Assembly: GCF_003269295.1 (NCBI RefSeq)
Contig: NZ_QLTT01000001.1
Span: 453,635-517,634, forward strand
Direction of reading: 5' to 3'
DNA: 64,000 nt
Source of the DNA: Lentzea atacamensis
GTDB lineage: Bacteria > Actinomycetota > Actinomycetes > Mycobacteriales > Pseudonocardiaceae
Part shown: piece after piece, positions 56,332-64,000 of the stretch
Numbering within the stretch: the stretch's first letter is position 1
How the letters are laid out: every line of letters begins with the position of its first letter
Made by a program: the position numbers and the translations under genes
Notes under the pieces: generated by a model
What the model was told of the DNA's origin: nothing
Seen by the model: only the letters and a program-made list of their open reading frames with translations
Databases searched by the model: none

Positions 56332-57962
56332 TCAGGCCAGGTGGTGGTCGTGCGCGAACGCGCTCGCCGCCGTCCGCGAGGACACGCCGAGCTTCGTGAA
56401 GATGTTCTGCAGGTGCCGTGCCACGGTGTGCTCGCTCAGGAACAGCGTCGCGGCGATCTGGCGGTTGCTGCGGCCGGTTGCGACGAGGCGGAGCACCTCG
56501 ATCTCCCGGTCGCTGAGGCCGTGCCGCGAACCCTTGTCCGGCGCGATGGACTCCACGTCCGGCCGTGCCCCGAGTGCGGTGAACGTCTCCAACGCCGCCT
56601 GCAGCTCCAGGGCGCATGAGTCGGCGTCGCCCAGCAGCGCGCACGCCCGTGCGATCAGAACACGGCTGCGCGCGGCGTCGTACGGTGCCTCGATCTGCTG
56701 CCAGGCGTGCCAGGCCCGGCGTGACGCGGTCAGCGCCGCCTCGGGGTCGTCCTGCGCCAACGCCAGCGCCCCGCGGGCCTGCCAGGACATCGCGGTGATG
56801 GCGTCGCTGTCCTGCCGCGCCGCGATCTCGCCGAGTTCGCGGCAGGCACCGGCGGCCGCGTCGAGGTCGCCCGCCGCCAGCACGATCTCGACGTGGGCGG
56901 GCAGCAGCGCGGCACGGGGCAGCCCGCGCGACGTCTCCGCCACCACCCTGCGGATCATCGCGGCCGCCGCCTCCCGCCTGCCCTGCGCCAGCCGGAGCAG
57001 GGCGTGACCGGGTTGTGGTTCCCTGCCCAGGGAACTGGCCCTGCGGTACGACTCCTCGGCGAGGGCGAAGTCTCCGCGCAGGCGACGCACCTCACCCTCG
57101 CGATAGGCGGTGTCCCCGCGCGCCAGCTGGTTGAGGGCACCGCGCGTCAGCTCCTCGCTCAGCTTGCCCAGTTCGACGAGTGCGTCGTCCCACGCACCGC
57201 CCAGCGTCATGACCTCCGCGCGGTGCACCAGGCAGACGCCCTTGTGGGCCACCATGTTCGGCTGACGCGCGCACCACCGCGTGAGCGCCGCGGTCCACTC
57301 CCGGACGCGGCGCAGCTGGTAGACCTCGCGGCAGAAGGAGATCGTGTTGCAGTACACGATCCCGGCGACGATCGGCGAGAGCTCTCCCGAGGTGACGGCG
57401 ACCATCGTCTCGTCGATCAGCCGCAGGCCGTCGGGCGCGCGCCCGAGCCGGACGAGCGAGTGGCCGAGCTCCATCATGCCCAGCGCCACCAGGTCGTCGT
57501 CGCCGAAGCGCTCCCCGACCTCGACGATCTCGGCTGCCACGGCGCTCTGCGCTTCGAGCTCGCCGTTCATCAGGTGGTTCAGCATGTCCGCGATCAGCAC
57601 GTAGCCGCGCTCGGCGACGTCGCCCTGTTCCCGTTCGAGCAACCGCCGCGCACGGGCGAACCAGCCCAGCGCGGGCACAGCTGCCCGCGGAACAGCCAGC
57701 TGTGCCCGATCCAGAACGCGCAGCGCAGCGCCCGCAGCGGCGCACCGGCCGCCAGGTGGGCCCGATGCGCCCGTTCCAGCGCGCTCACGTACTCGTCGTC
57801 GCGGCCGAGCATGTAGGCGGTCTGCGCGAACAGCTCCAGGTCCGCCGCGTCCAGGTCCGCCCGGGTGAACGCGGCGTGGGCGTCCCGCCAGTTCGCCTCG
57901 GCGAAGCACCGGCGCCCGTGTTCGAGGTCCGGTTCCACGACCACCTCCGACCGCGGCGCCAT
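56332..57962 (-). pseudogene. LuxR-family TPR-type regulator with frameshift
   Basis: The C-terminal part encodes TPR-like helices and a LuxR helix-turn-helix: [20 protein letters not shown], then [15 protein letters not shown]. The N-terminal part ([16 protein letters not shown] to [11 protein letters not shown]) lies in another frame from ATG 57962. The frames meet near 57681-57695 in a GC-rich run, where adding one base would rejoin them as LFRG-(A)[15 protein letters not shown]. Either the regulator is inactive or the read lost one base. It has no AAA/ATPase domain. Confidence 0.7.
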
Positions 57963-58005
57963 CGTGACACAGCTCGCCGGGTTCAGCCTGGTGAACCGCG
58001 TTGCC

Positions 58006-58043
58006 GTGAGTGGTTCGGCCGCTCTGGCGCCCGAACCACTCAC
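58006..58043 (-). terminator. Strong hairpin terminator after the GH16 gene
   Basis: GTGAGTGGTTCGG and CCGAACCACTCAC make a perfect 13-base-pair stem with a 12-base loop. It lies 7 bases past the GH16 stop on the minus strand and just upstream of the LuxR gene. It lacks a long T-tract but is the most stable hairpin seen between genes here. Confidence 0.75.
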
Positions 58044-58049
58044 AACCGG

Positions 58050-59417
58050 TCAGACGTTGTCGACGTGTTCCACGCCGGAGGCGCGGTAGTTCTGCACGGC
58101 GGTCCTCACCTGGGCCGGGCTCAGCACCCGATCCTTGGCGAAGTACACGTAGTCGACCTCCTGCTGGTAGGCCCGCTCGGTGCTGCTGCCCTGCAGCCCG
58201 CCCGAGATGAACCACAGGTTGAAGTTGATCGACATGGGCGTCTCCGGGTAGTACCTGTCACCGTGGTCGGCGACGAGCACTCCGTCGATGTAGTACTTCA
58301 CCCGGCCGCCGCCGACCTGGAACACGAGGTCGTGCCAGCCCGCGTAGCTGATCCGCTGCTCGTTGTGGATGTTGTCGGCGACCCACGGGTCTGCCTGGTA
58401 GGTCTCCCACGTGGTCTCGAACATGATGTTGGCCGGTTCGCCCCAGCCGCCGTTGGGCAGGTACTCGAAGTCGATCTCGCCGTAGTTCGGGTCCATCGGC
58501 GCGTTCAGCGGGGTGATGGTGAAGAAGGTCTGCACGACGTGGTCGCCGTCCGGGCCGAACACCGGCGCGTCGCTGAACTTCACCCTGGCCGCGTAGGTGC
58601 CCTCGAAGAACTTGCGCTGGTGGTACATCTCGGTCTGCTTCGCGGCGGAACCGTTGTTCCACGAGTCGAGGCGCATGACCTTCGAGCCGTCGACGGTCGG
58701 GAACGTCACGCGCGACGGGTCCCACTCGGCGCCCGGCACGCCCGGTCCGCCGCCGCCCGACCGGACGGTCCAGCCGCGCTGGCCGATGCGGGAGTCGCTG
58801 GAGCTGGTGTAGCTGAAGTCGTCGAACAGGGCGGGGCCGTCGGGGTTCGGCGGGTTCGAGGTCGTGGTCGTCGTGGTGGGCGGGCTGCCGCCGGGCGGGG
58901 TGCCCCACAGCAGCGCGCTGCCGCGGTGGACCGTCACCTTGGACCACGGCGAGTAGGTGCTGTCGCCGCGGAACGAGTAGTCGTCGGACTGCGTGATCGG
59001 GCCCCAGTTGGTGCGCCAGAACCGCAGCTGCAGGTCACCGGAGTCGCTTCCGGGTGCCAGGGTTCCCGCGCCCGCGGTGAAGCCGACCTCCAGGTAGCGG
59101 TCGGCCGTGCCGCCGGTCAGGGTGCCGAACGTGCCGATGACGTTGCCACAGCCGCGAACCGCCCATGAGCAGGCGAAGCGGTAGCCGACGTCCGGGGTCT
59201 CGCCGCGGAAGTAGTAGCGGATCTTCACGTCCGGCAGCGGCACTGTCGTGGTGCCCGAGTTGACCAGTTTGAACCACGGTTCGGCCTGGTCGGTGGTCGC
59301 GCCCGTCGCGCTGGTCCGGTACTGGGCGGTGATCGCGTCGGCCGCGAAGGCGCTCGGCGCCACCGCCAGCGCGGCCGCCGTCAGGGCCGCGCAGGAAACG
59401 GCTATGAGTGCTCGCAA
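58050..59417 (-). CDS. Secreted CBM3-GH16-type glycoside hydrolase
   Basis: A 455-residue exported protein has a signal peptide (residues 1 to about 27, ending SAFAAD) and a family-3 carbohydrate-binding module: [18 protein letters not shown], then [11 protein letters not shown] Pro/Thr linker ([15 protein letters not shown]) precedes a GH16-like domain with the catalytic EIDxE element in [12 protein letters not shown]. It probably cuts a beta-glucan or related polysaccharide. The start is TTG 59417 with GAGGAG 6 bases upstream; it overlaps the GH20 stop by 16 bases. Confidence 0.8.
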   Translation of the reverse strand: MRALIAVSCAALTAAALAVAPSAFAADAITAQYRTSATGATTDQAEPWFKLVNSGTTTVPLPDVKIRYYFRGETPDVGYRFACSWAVRGCGNVIGTFGTLTGGTADRYLEVGFTAGAGTLAPGSDSGDLQLRFWRTNWGPITQSDDYSFRGDSTYSPWSKVTVHRGSALLWGTPPGGSPPTTTTTTSNPPNPDGPALFDDFSYTSSSDSRIGQRGWTVRSGGGGPGVPGAEWDPSRVTFPTVDGSKVMRLDSWNNGSAAKQTEMYHQRKFFEGTYAARVKFSDAPVFGPDGDHVVQTFFTITPLNAPMDPNYGEIDFEYLPNGGWGEPANIMFETTWETYQADPWVADNIHNEQRISYAGWHDLVFQVGGGRVKYYIDGVLVADHGDRYYPETPMSINFNLWFISGGLQGSSTERAYQQEVDYVYFAKDRVLSPAQVRTAVQNYRASGVEHVDNV

Positions 59418-60805
59418 GGTTCTCTCCTCACTTCGGCAGGGATGGACAGTGCGGCGAGCCTTGATGCGTGGTGACGCATCCGCGTGGTGAAGCCCTCCCA
59501 CTCCGGGCGCTGGGACCAGAGGGTGTCGGCCAGCGCGGCGAGACGGGGAAAGGCCAGGTACTCCAGGTGTTCTCGGGTGCGGACGTGCTCGGTCCACAGC
59601 TGGCACTGGGCGCCGAGCACACCGTCGGGCAACGGCACGTGGTAGACGTCGCGACTGGTCACGACGTGGCCGGGCTGACCGGGTGGTTCGCGCGGGTCGT
59701 TCGACTGCGGGTAGTCGAGGTAGGTGGAAGTGTGCGGGGCCATCACGACGGGTTGGCCGCGTTCCAGCGCTTTGGCCGCCTGGGTCTCGTCCTTCCACGG
59801 CATCACGACGGCGCGCGGATCACCCGTCGGTTCCCAGGCGGCCGGCGTGCGGCCGCAGTCCAGCACGTACTTGCCGGCCTGCCTGAGGAACGTGCCGTGG
59901 ACGTTCCCCGGCAGCAGGCATTCGTCGCCGCCGAGGTGCACGTACTCGCCGGGGAACACCTCCAGGACCTCGGCCAGCACCTCGCGGACGAAGCCGAGCG
60001 CGTGCGGGCCGAACGCCGAATCGCTGATGCCCCAGCGGGTCCAGACCGGCAGCGGTTCCGGCGCGATGCCCAGGTCCGGGTAGGCAGCGAGCGCCGCGCG
60101 GGCGTGACCGGGCATCTCGATCTCCGGCATGATCCGGATGCCGCGTTCGGCCGCGTGCGCGACGAGGCCTTCCAGCTCGCCGCGGGTGTAGGCGCCGCCG
60201 TGCCGCACACCGTCGCCGTTGGTCTCCTCTCGCCAGCCGCCGACCGAGGTCAGCAGCGGGTGGCTCGGGATCGGCATGCGCCAGCCCTGGTCGTCGGTCA
60301 GGTGCAGGTGCAGGACGTTGAGCTTGTGCAGGGCCATCAGGTCGACGAACCTGCGCAGCACGTGGACCGGCTGGAAGTGCCTGGCGACGTCGAGCATGAA
60401 CCCGCGCCACGGCAGCCTCGGCACATCACGGATGTCGATGCCGGGCACCGTCCAGTCCACATCGGACGCACGGCTTGTCCTCAGCGCTTCGACCGGCAGG
60501 AGCTGGCGGATCGTCTGGACGCCGTGGGCGAGGCCCGCCGCGGTGGCGGCGCGCAGCAGGACGCCGTGTTCGTTGACGGTCAGCGCGTAACCTTCCGCAC
60601 CGAGCCCGACGAGCTTGGCGTCGAGCGCGATGACGACCTGGCCAACGCCTGCGATCGGCAGCGGAAGACCGGTGGCAGGCCTCAGAAGCGTTCGCAGCAG
60701 GCGGGCCGCCGGCTCGGCGCCCGGCGTGACGCGGACGGTGGTGGCGCGGTCGAAGGTGAAGCCCTTGCCGCGGCGCACGGCCCTAGCCGGGAGCGGCACG
60801 ATCAT
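59402..60805 (-). CDS. Family 20 beta-N-acetylhexosaminidase
   Basis: A 467-residue GH20 enzyme has the N-terminal GH20b-like domain, then WRGFMLDVARHFQPVHVLRR, LHLHLTDDQGWRMPI, MPEIEMPGHARAAL and the catalytic Asp-Glu in VHLGGDECLLPG. It lacks a signal peptide, so it probably cleaves imported chitobiose-like oligosaccharides to GlcNAc. ATG 60805 overlaps the permease stop as ATGA. Confidence 0.88.
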   Translation of the reverse strand: MIVPLPARAVRRGKGFTFDRATTVRVTPGAEPAARLLRTLLRPATGLPLPIAGVGQVVIALDAKLVGLGAEGYALTVNEHGVLLRAATAAGLAHGVQTIRQLLPVEALRTSRASDVDWTVPGIDIRDVPRLPWRGFMLDVARHFQPVHVLRRFVDLMALHKLNVLHLHLTDDQGWRMPIPSHPLLTSVGGWREETNGDGVRHGGAYTRGELEGLVAHAAERGIRIMPEIEMPGHARAALAAYPDLGIAPEPLPVWTRWGISDSAFGPHALGFVREVLAEVLEVFPGEYVHLGGDECLLPGNVHGTFLRQAGKYVLDCGRTPAAWEPTGDPRAVVMPWKDETQAAKALERGQPVVMAPHTSTYLDYPQSNDPREPPGQPGHVVTSRDVYHVPLPDGVLGAQCQLWTEHVRTREHLEYLAFPRLAALADTLWSQRPEWEGFTTRMRHHASRLAALSIPAEVRREPCEHS

Positions 60806-61623
60806 CCCTTCACCGCCCCTCCGACGATGCCGGTGGTGACCCGGCCCTGCAGCACGACGAAGATCAGCAGGACCGGCAGCATGAACAGCGTCGAGGCGGC
60901 CATCGTGGCGCCCCAGTCGGTGCCGAAGGTGTTGTTGAACGAGGACAGCCAGACCGGCAGCGTGCGGTCGTCCTGGTCCTTGATGATCAGCACGTTGGCG
61001 AAGGCGAACTCGTTCCACGCGGTGATGAACCCGAACAGCGACGTCGCCAGCAGGCCGGGAGCCAGCAACGGAAACACCACCCGCCGGAACGCCTGCCCGC
61101 GCGAGCAGCCGTCGACCTGCGCGGCCTCCTCCAGGTCGACCGGGATGGCGGCGAGGAACCCGCGCAGCGTCACGACGGTGAACGGCAGCGTGATCATGAA
61201 GTAGACCAGCGTGAGCATCCAGAGCGTGTCGAGCATGCCGGTGTCCCTGGCGATCACGTAGATCGGGATGAGCAACGCCTCCCACGGCGTCATCTGCGCG
61301 ATGAACACCATGAGCACGAACGCCCTGCGGCCCTTCCACTGCAGCCGCGCCACCGCGAACGCCGCCAGCAGGGCGACGACGAGCGCGAGCAACACGGCAC
61401 CGCCCGCGACCAGCAGACTGTTGCGCCAGAACGAGAAGAAGCCCTTTGCCGCTATCGCCGTGCCGAAGTGCTCCAACGTGATCGAGGCCGGGAGGAACGT
61501 CGGGGTGGCGCCCTGGATGTCCTTGGTGGGCTTGAAGGCCGTCAGGACCATCCAGTAGACGGGGAACACCGAGATGACGAAGACGACGAGCGCCGCCGCG
61601 GTTCTGGAGATCCGGCCGATCAT
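60802..61623 (-). CDS. dasC: ABC sugar permease, DasC-like
   Basis: This 273-residue MalG-type permease has six predicted membrane helices and the EAA loop LEEAAQVDGCSRGQAFRRVVFPLL. The C-terminal part follows with helix-forming LFMLPVLLIFVVLQ. Its partner permease and binding protein lie upstream with ATGA overlaps. Substrate is inferred from the downstream GH20 gene and dre-like operator to be a GlcNAc oligosaccharide. Confidence 0.85.
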   Translation of the reverse strand: MIGRISRTAAALVVFVISVFPVYWMVLTAFKPTKDIQGATPTFLPASITLEHFGTAIAAKGFFSFWRNSLLVAGGAVLLALVVALLAAFAVARLQWKGRRAFVLMVFIAQMTPWEALLIPIYVIARDTGMLDTLWMLTLVYFMITLPFTVVTLRGFLAAIPVDLEEAAQVDGCSRGQAFRRVVFPLLAPGLLATSLFGFITAWNEFAFANVLIIKDQDDRTLPVWLSSFNNTFGTDWGATMAASTLFMLPVLLIFVVLQGRVTTGIVGGAVKG

Positions 61624-62564
61624 GCTTCTCGCTCCTGCCGGTAGAGCTGGCGGAAGTACGCCAGCAGCGCGAGCACGAGCAACACCACCATGAGCATCGA
61701 CACGGCCGCGCCCAGGTCGTAGCGCTGCAACGACTGCGCGACCTGGAACGCGTACACCGGCAGCGTCGTCGTGGCCTGCCCGGGACCGCCCTGGCTGATC
61801 ACCCAGATCTGCACGAACGCCTTGACGACCCAGATCACCTCCAGGCACGTGATCAGGCCGAACATGGCTTTGAGCATGGGAAACGTGATGGTGGAGAACA
61901 CCCGCCACGCACCGGCGCCGTCGATCCGCGCGGCCTCGTACAGCTCCTGCGGCACGGTGATCATCGCCGCGTACAACGACAGCGCCGCGAACGGGATCGA
62001 CTGCCAGACGATCAGCGTCACGAGGATGCCGAACGTCGCCTCGCCGTCCGCGAACCACGTGTAGCCGCGGTACTGCTCGAAGCCGAGCGCGGTGAGAGCC
62101 CAGTTCACGACGCCGAGCCGGGACTGGAAGAGCCACTGGAACACCGTGGTCGCCGCGATGATCGGCGTCGCCCAGGTGAGCACGAGCCCGCCCATCACCA
62201 GCAGCCTGAGCCACTTGTTCAGCCGCACGAGGAGCAACGCGACCAATGTGGACAGCACCATGATCAGCACGACGTTGATCGCGGTGAACCACAGCGTTCT
62301 TCTGACCACGCCCCAGAACTCGGGATCGGCGAGCACCCGCGCGTAGTTCGCGAGCCCGACGAACTCCGCGTCTCCGCGCACCAGCTGCGGCAGCCCGAAC
62401 TCCTGCAGCGAGATGATCACGTTGCGGATCAGCGGGTACAGCAGCAGGTACGCGGTGGCGAGCAGCGTCGGCGCGATCAGCAGGTACGGCAGCACCACCC
62501 GCTTGCGGCGTCGCGGTCCGGCCGGTGCGGTGGCGCGCACCGGCCGTTCGGCCAGCAACGTCAT
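61620..62564 (-). CDS. dasB: ABC sugar permease, DasB-like
   Basis: This 314-residue MalF-type permease starts with a short cytosolic leader and has LLIAPTLLATAYLLLYPLI as first helix. The EAA loop is LYEAARIDGAGAWRVFSTITFPML. It pairs with DasC. No ATPase gene is in the operon, as for other Das/Mal-type systems that share a general MsiK-type ATPase. Confidence 0.85.
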   Translation of the reverse strand: MTLLAERPVRATAPAGPRRRKRVVLPYLLIAPTLLATAYLLLYPLIRNVIISLQEFGLPQLVRGDAEFVGLANYARVLADPEFWGVVRRTLWFTAINVVLIMVLSTLVALLLVRLNKWLRLLVMGGLVLTWATPIIAATTVFQWLFQSRLGVVNWALTALGFEQYRGYTWFADGEATFGILVTLIVWQSIPFAALSLYAAMITVPQELYEAARIDGAGAWRVFSTITFPMLKAMFGLITCLEVIWVVKAFVQIWVISQGGPGQATTTLPVYAFQVAQSLQRYDLGAAVSMLMVVLLVLALLAYFRQLYRQEREA

Positions 62565-63796
62565 TCGCCCGAGTTGAGCGCTTGGGTGATCACTTCGTCG
62601 GCCTTGGCGGCCGCTGTCCCCGGATCGGCGCCGGTGAGAACCGCGGTCTGGAACTCCTTGATCGGGTTGCGAGCCTCGACCGCCGCCCACTTCGGCGAGT
62701 TCGGGGTGGCGTGCCCGTTGGCCGCGCCAACAGCCATCGCCGCGGTGCCGGGATCGCCGCCGACCTCCTTGGCGAGCGACTTGCGGTTCGGCACGTAGTT
62801 CATCGCCTTGGCCAGTTCGACCTGCCAATTCTCGCCGGTCAGCGCCTTCACCACCTCGTAGGCGCCGTCCTGGCGTTTCGCGGCGAGCGGGATGATCAGG
62901 TCGGAGCCGCCGGTGAACACCGCACCGGGCTTGTCCGCGGTCTTGCCGGGAATCGGGAAGAACCCGATCTTGCCCTCGAGCTCCGGATTGGCCTTCGTGA
63001 CGAGCTTGGCCGCACCGGGCACCGCGATGAACTGCGCGACCTCGCCACCCGCCACGACGTCGGTCTGCTGCGGCTTGGCCTCGTCGGAGTCCTTCGGTCC
63101 GTCGCCCAGCGCCTGCAGCCTCTTGTAGAAGTCCATGCCCGCCAACGCCTCCGGCGTGTTGAGCGTGCCCTTCCACGTGCCACCGTCCTGCTCGGCGAGA
63201 TCGCCGCCCTCGTCCCAGATGAAGCCGGACAGCGCGTACCAGTTCTGGCCGGGCAGGTAGATGCCCTGCTGCTCGCCCTGGTCGAGCTTCGCGGTGGCGG
63301 CGAGCCACTCGTCGCGGGTCTTGGGCGGCGTGACCCCGGCGGCCTCGAACAGGTCCTTGCGGTAGATCACGACCCGGTTGGCCGCGTAGAACGGGATGCC
63401 GAACTGCTTGCCGTCCACCGCACCCGGTTCGGCCAGGCCCGGGATCCAGTCCTCGCCCTTGAGCTCGCTCTTCCTGCCGCTCAGGTCGGTGACGCCCTTG
63501 CTGGCCACGTACTGCGCCACCTGCGTGTTGCCGACCTCGATCACGTCGGGCGGATCGGTGCTGGCCAGCGCGCTGGTCACCTTCTGCGAGATGCCGTTCC
63601 ACTCCTGAATCTGGATCTTCAGGTCGAGGTTCGCGTGCTCCCGCTCGAACTCGCTCTCGAACTTGCCCACGAACTCGTCGGTGGCCGTGTCCTTCATGAG
63701 CCACACGGTGATCTCCTGCTTCTCACCTCCTCCCGCTTCCGCACCGCAGGCCGACAACGTGAGCGCCAGGACGAGCAGGACGGCGGAGCGCGACAC
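62561..63796 (-). CDS. dasA: Extracellular sugar-binding lipoprotein, DasA-like
   Basis: A 411-residue solute-binding protein has a lipoprotein signal with lipobox LTLSAC (Cys 17). It has ITVWLMKDTATDEFVGKFES, PPDVIEVGNTQVAQYVASKG and FTGGSDLIIPLAAKRQDGA, the usual type-1 family pattern. It heads the operon; three palindromic operators lie upstream. Chitobiose or GlcNAc is the expected ligand by comparison with Streptomyces DasA, but this is not proven by sequence. Confidence 0.87.
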   Translation of the reverse strand: MSRSAVLLVLALTLSACGAEAGGGEKQEITVWLMKDTATDEFVGKFESEFEREHANLDLKIQIQEWNGISQKVTSALASTDPPDVIEVGNTQVAQYVASKGVTDLSGRKSELKGEDWIPGLAEPGAVDGKQFGIPFYAANRVVIYRKDLFEAAGVTPPKTRDEWLAATAKLDQGEQQGIYLPGQNWYALSGFIWDEGGDLAEQDGGTWKGTLNTPEALAGMDFYKRLQALGDGPKDSDEAKPQQTDVVAGGEVAQFIAVPGAAKLVTKANPELEGKIGFFPIPGKTADKPGAVFTGGSDLIIPLAAKRQDGAYEVVKALTGENWQVELAKAMNYVPNRKSLAKEVGGDPGTAAMAVGAANGHATPNSPKWAAVEARNPIKEFQTAVLTGADPGTAAAKADEVITQALNSGE

Positions 63797-63817
63797 GACT
63801 CACCTCTCACCGGGATA

Positions 63818-63831
63818 TGACCAATTGGTCA
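63818..63831. promoter_or_regulatory. Palindrome near dasA start
   Basis: TGACCAATTGGTCA is a perfect 14-base palindrome carrying ACCA half-sites like those of GntR/DasR operators but in a compressed arrangement. It lies 22 bases upstream of the dasA ATG, where a repressor would block transcription start or elongation. Confidence 0.5.
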
Positions 63832-63853
63832 GGTCTGCTGGAGTGGTGTAGAA

Positions 63854-63869
63854 AGTGGCATAGACCACT
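63854..63869. promoter_or_regulatory. DasR-responsive element (dre) candidate
   Basis: AGTGGCATAGACCACT matches the recalled dre consensus AGTGGTCTAGACCACT except at two central positions. It is 58 bases upstream of dasA, consistent with DasR control by GlcNAc-6-phosphate or glucosamine-6-phosphate. Confidence 0.75.
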
Positions 63870-63898
63870 TCTCAGGTCAAGCCCCAGGCTGGACGCGT

Positions 63899-63910
63899 GA
63901 GAGCGCTCTC
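63899..63910. promoter_or_regulatory. LacI-type palindromic operator candidate
   Basis: GAGAGCGCTCTC is a perfect 12-base palindrome with the central CG of LacI-family operators, similar to the CebR site TGGGAGCGCTCCCA. It lies between dasA and the divergent gene at 63976. A second sugar regulator could act here. Confidence 0.5.
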
Positions 63911-63975
63911 GATCTTGCGCCAGGTGGTTACTTACCAGTGGTATGCGATACTGGCCGCCGACGAAGCGGAGAGGC

Positions 63976-64000
63976 ATGGGCGAAGCGATCCTCAAACGCG
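63976..64000 (+). CDS. Start of a divergent gene, truncated by window end
   Basis: ATG 63976 follows GGAGAGG and encodes MGEAILKR before the window ends. The length is too short for identification. A regulator of the amino-sugar operon is a reasonable guess only from its divergent position beside operator-like palindromes. Confidence 0.4.

Overview
The window is high-GC, densely packed actinobacterial DNA with many GTG starts and many 4-base ATGA/GTGA gene overlaps. About 54 kb (2-55414) is a sterol (cholesterol-type) catabolic cluster whose gene content and neighbour order closely follow the Mycobacterium tuberculosis Rv3504-Rv3574 region from memory (KstR and KstR2 regulons), though rearranged. 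The gene complement, a DasABC-type amino-sugar importer and a CBM3/GH16 enzyme suggest a saprophytic actinomycete, perhaps Pseudonocardiales. That placement is inference.

Layout. (1) 2-16823, side-chain activation: the 3' part of fadE27, a nitronate-monooxygenase-like flavoprotein, fadD19, echA19, an anchored unknown protein, a PIG-L remnant, a methyltransferase, a Tat-signal KstD, a second acyl-CoA synthetase, two luciferase-like oxidoreductases, a DUF35-type protein with ltp4 and ltp3, a SnoaL-like protein and cyp125. (2) 16953-20652: fadA5, a frameshifted S41 peptidase and two SDR genes. (3) 20723-32882, KstR2-type ring C/D block: echA20-ipdA-ipdB-ipdC, fadA6-kstR2-ipdF-fadE30 and fadD3-echA-fadE31-fadE32-fadE33. 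(4) 33342-34595: a MerR/methyltransferase pair. (5) 34581-43433, ring A/B cleavage operon, read right to left: kstD-like flavoprotein, hsaE, [IS200/IS605-type TnpB element], hsaG, hsaF, hsaA, hsaD, hsaC, hsaB. (6) 43548-48296: kstD, kshA, a small Cys-rich protein, kshB and a MaoC hydratase. (7) 48276-55414: fadE34, fadE28, fadE29, chsH2, chsH1, ltp2, with kstR divergent. (8) 55494-64000: an MmpS-like protein, a small unknown, a frameshifted LuxR regulator, then a dasA-dasB-dasC-GH20-GH16 operon and the first bases of a divergent gene.

How the genes work together. CYP125 oxidises C26. FadD19 and the other FadD form CoA esters. FadE27 (with FadE26, presumably left of the window), EchA19, FadE34, FadA5, FadE28/29, ChsH1/H2 and Ltp2 shorten the side chain to a 17-ketosteroid. 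Ltp3/Ltp4 probably serve C24-branched plant sterols. KstD and KshAB open ring B. HsaAB, HsaC and HsaD cleave ring A to HIP and a hydroxydienoate. HsaE, HsaF and HsaG finish the dienoate, and FadD3, IpdF, FadE30, IpdC, EchA20, IpdAB, FadA6 and FadE31-33 degrade HIP.

Regulatory logic is readable in the DNA. KstR-type operators (TnnAACnnGTTnnA) sit at fadD19/echA19, the fadD near 9.6 kb, the ltp4/ltp3 operon, cyp125/fadA5, kstD/hsa and fadE34/kstR. A KstR2-type operator lies between fadE30 and fadD3, and a variant lies upstream of echA20. The most unusual item is the TnpB element, which appears to have inserted exactly into the hsaE-hsaG stop/start overlap while leaving both reading frames usable.
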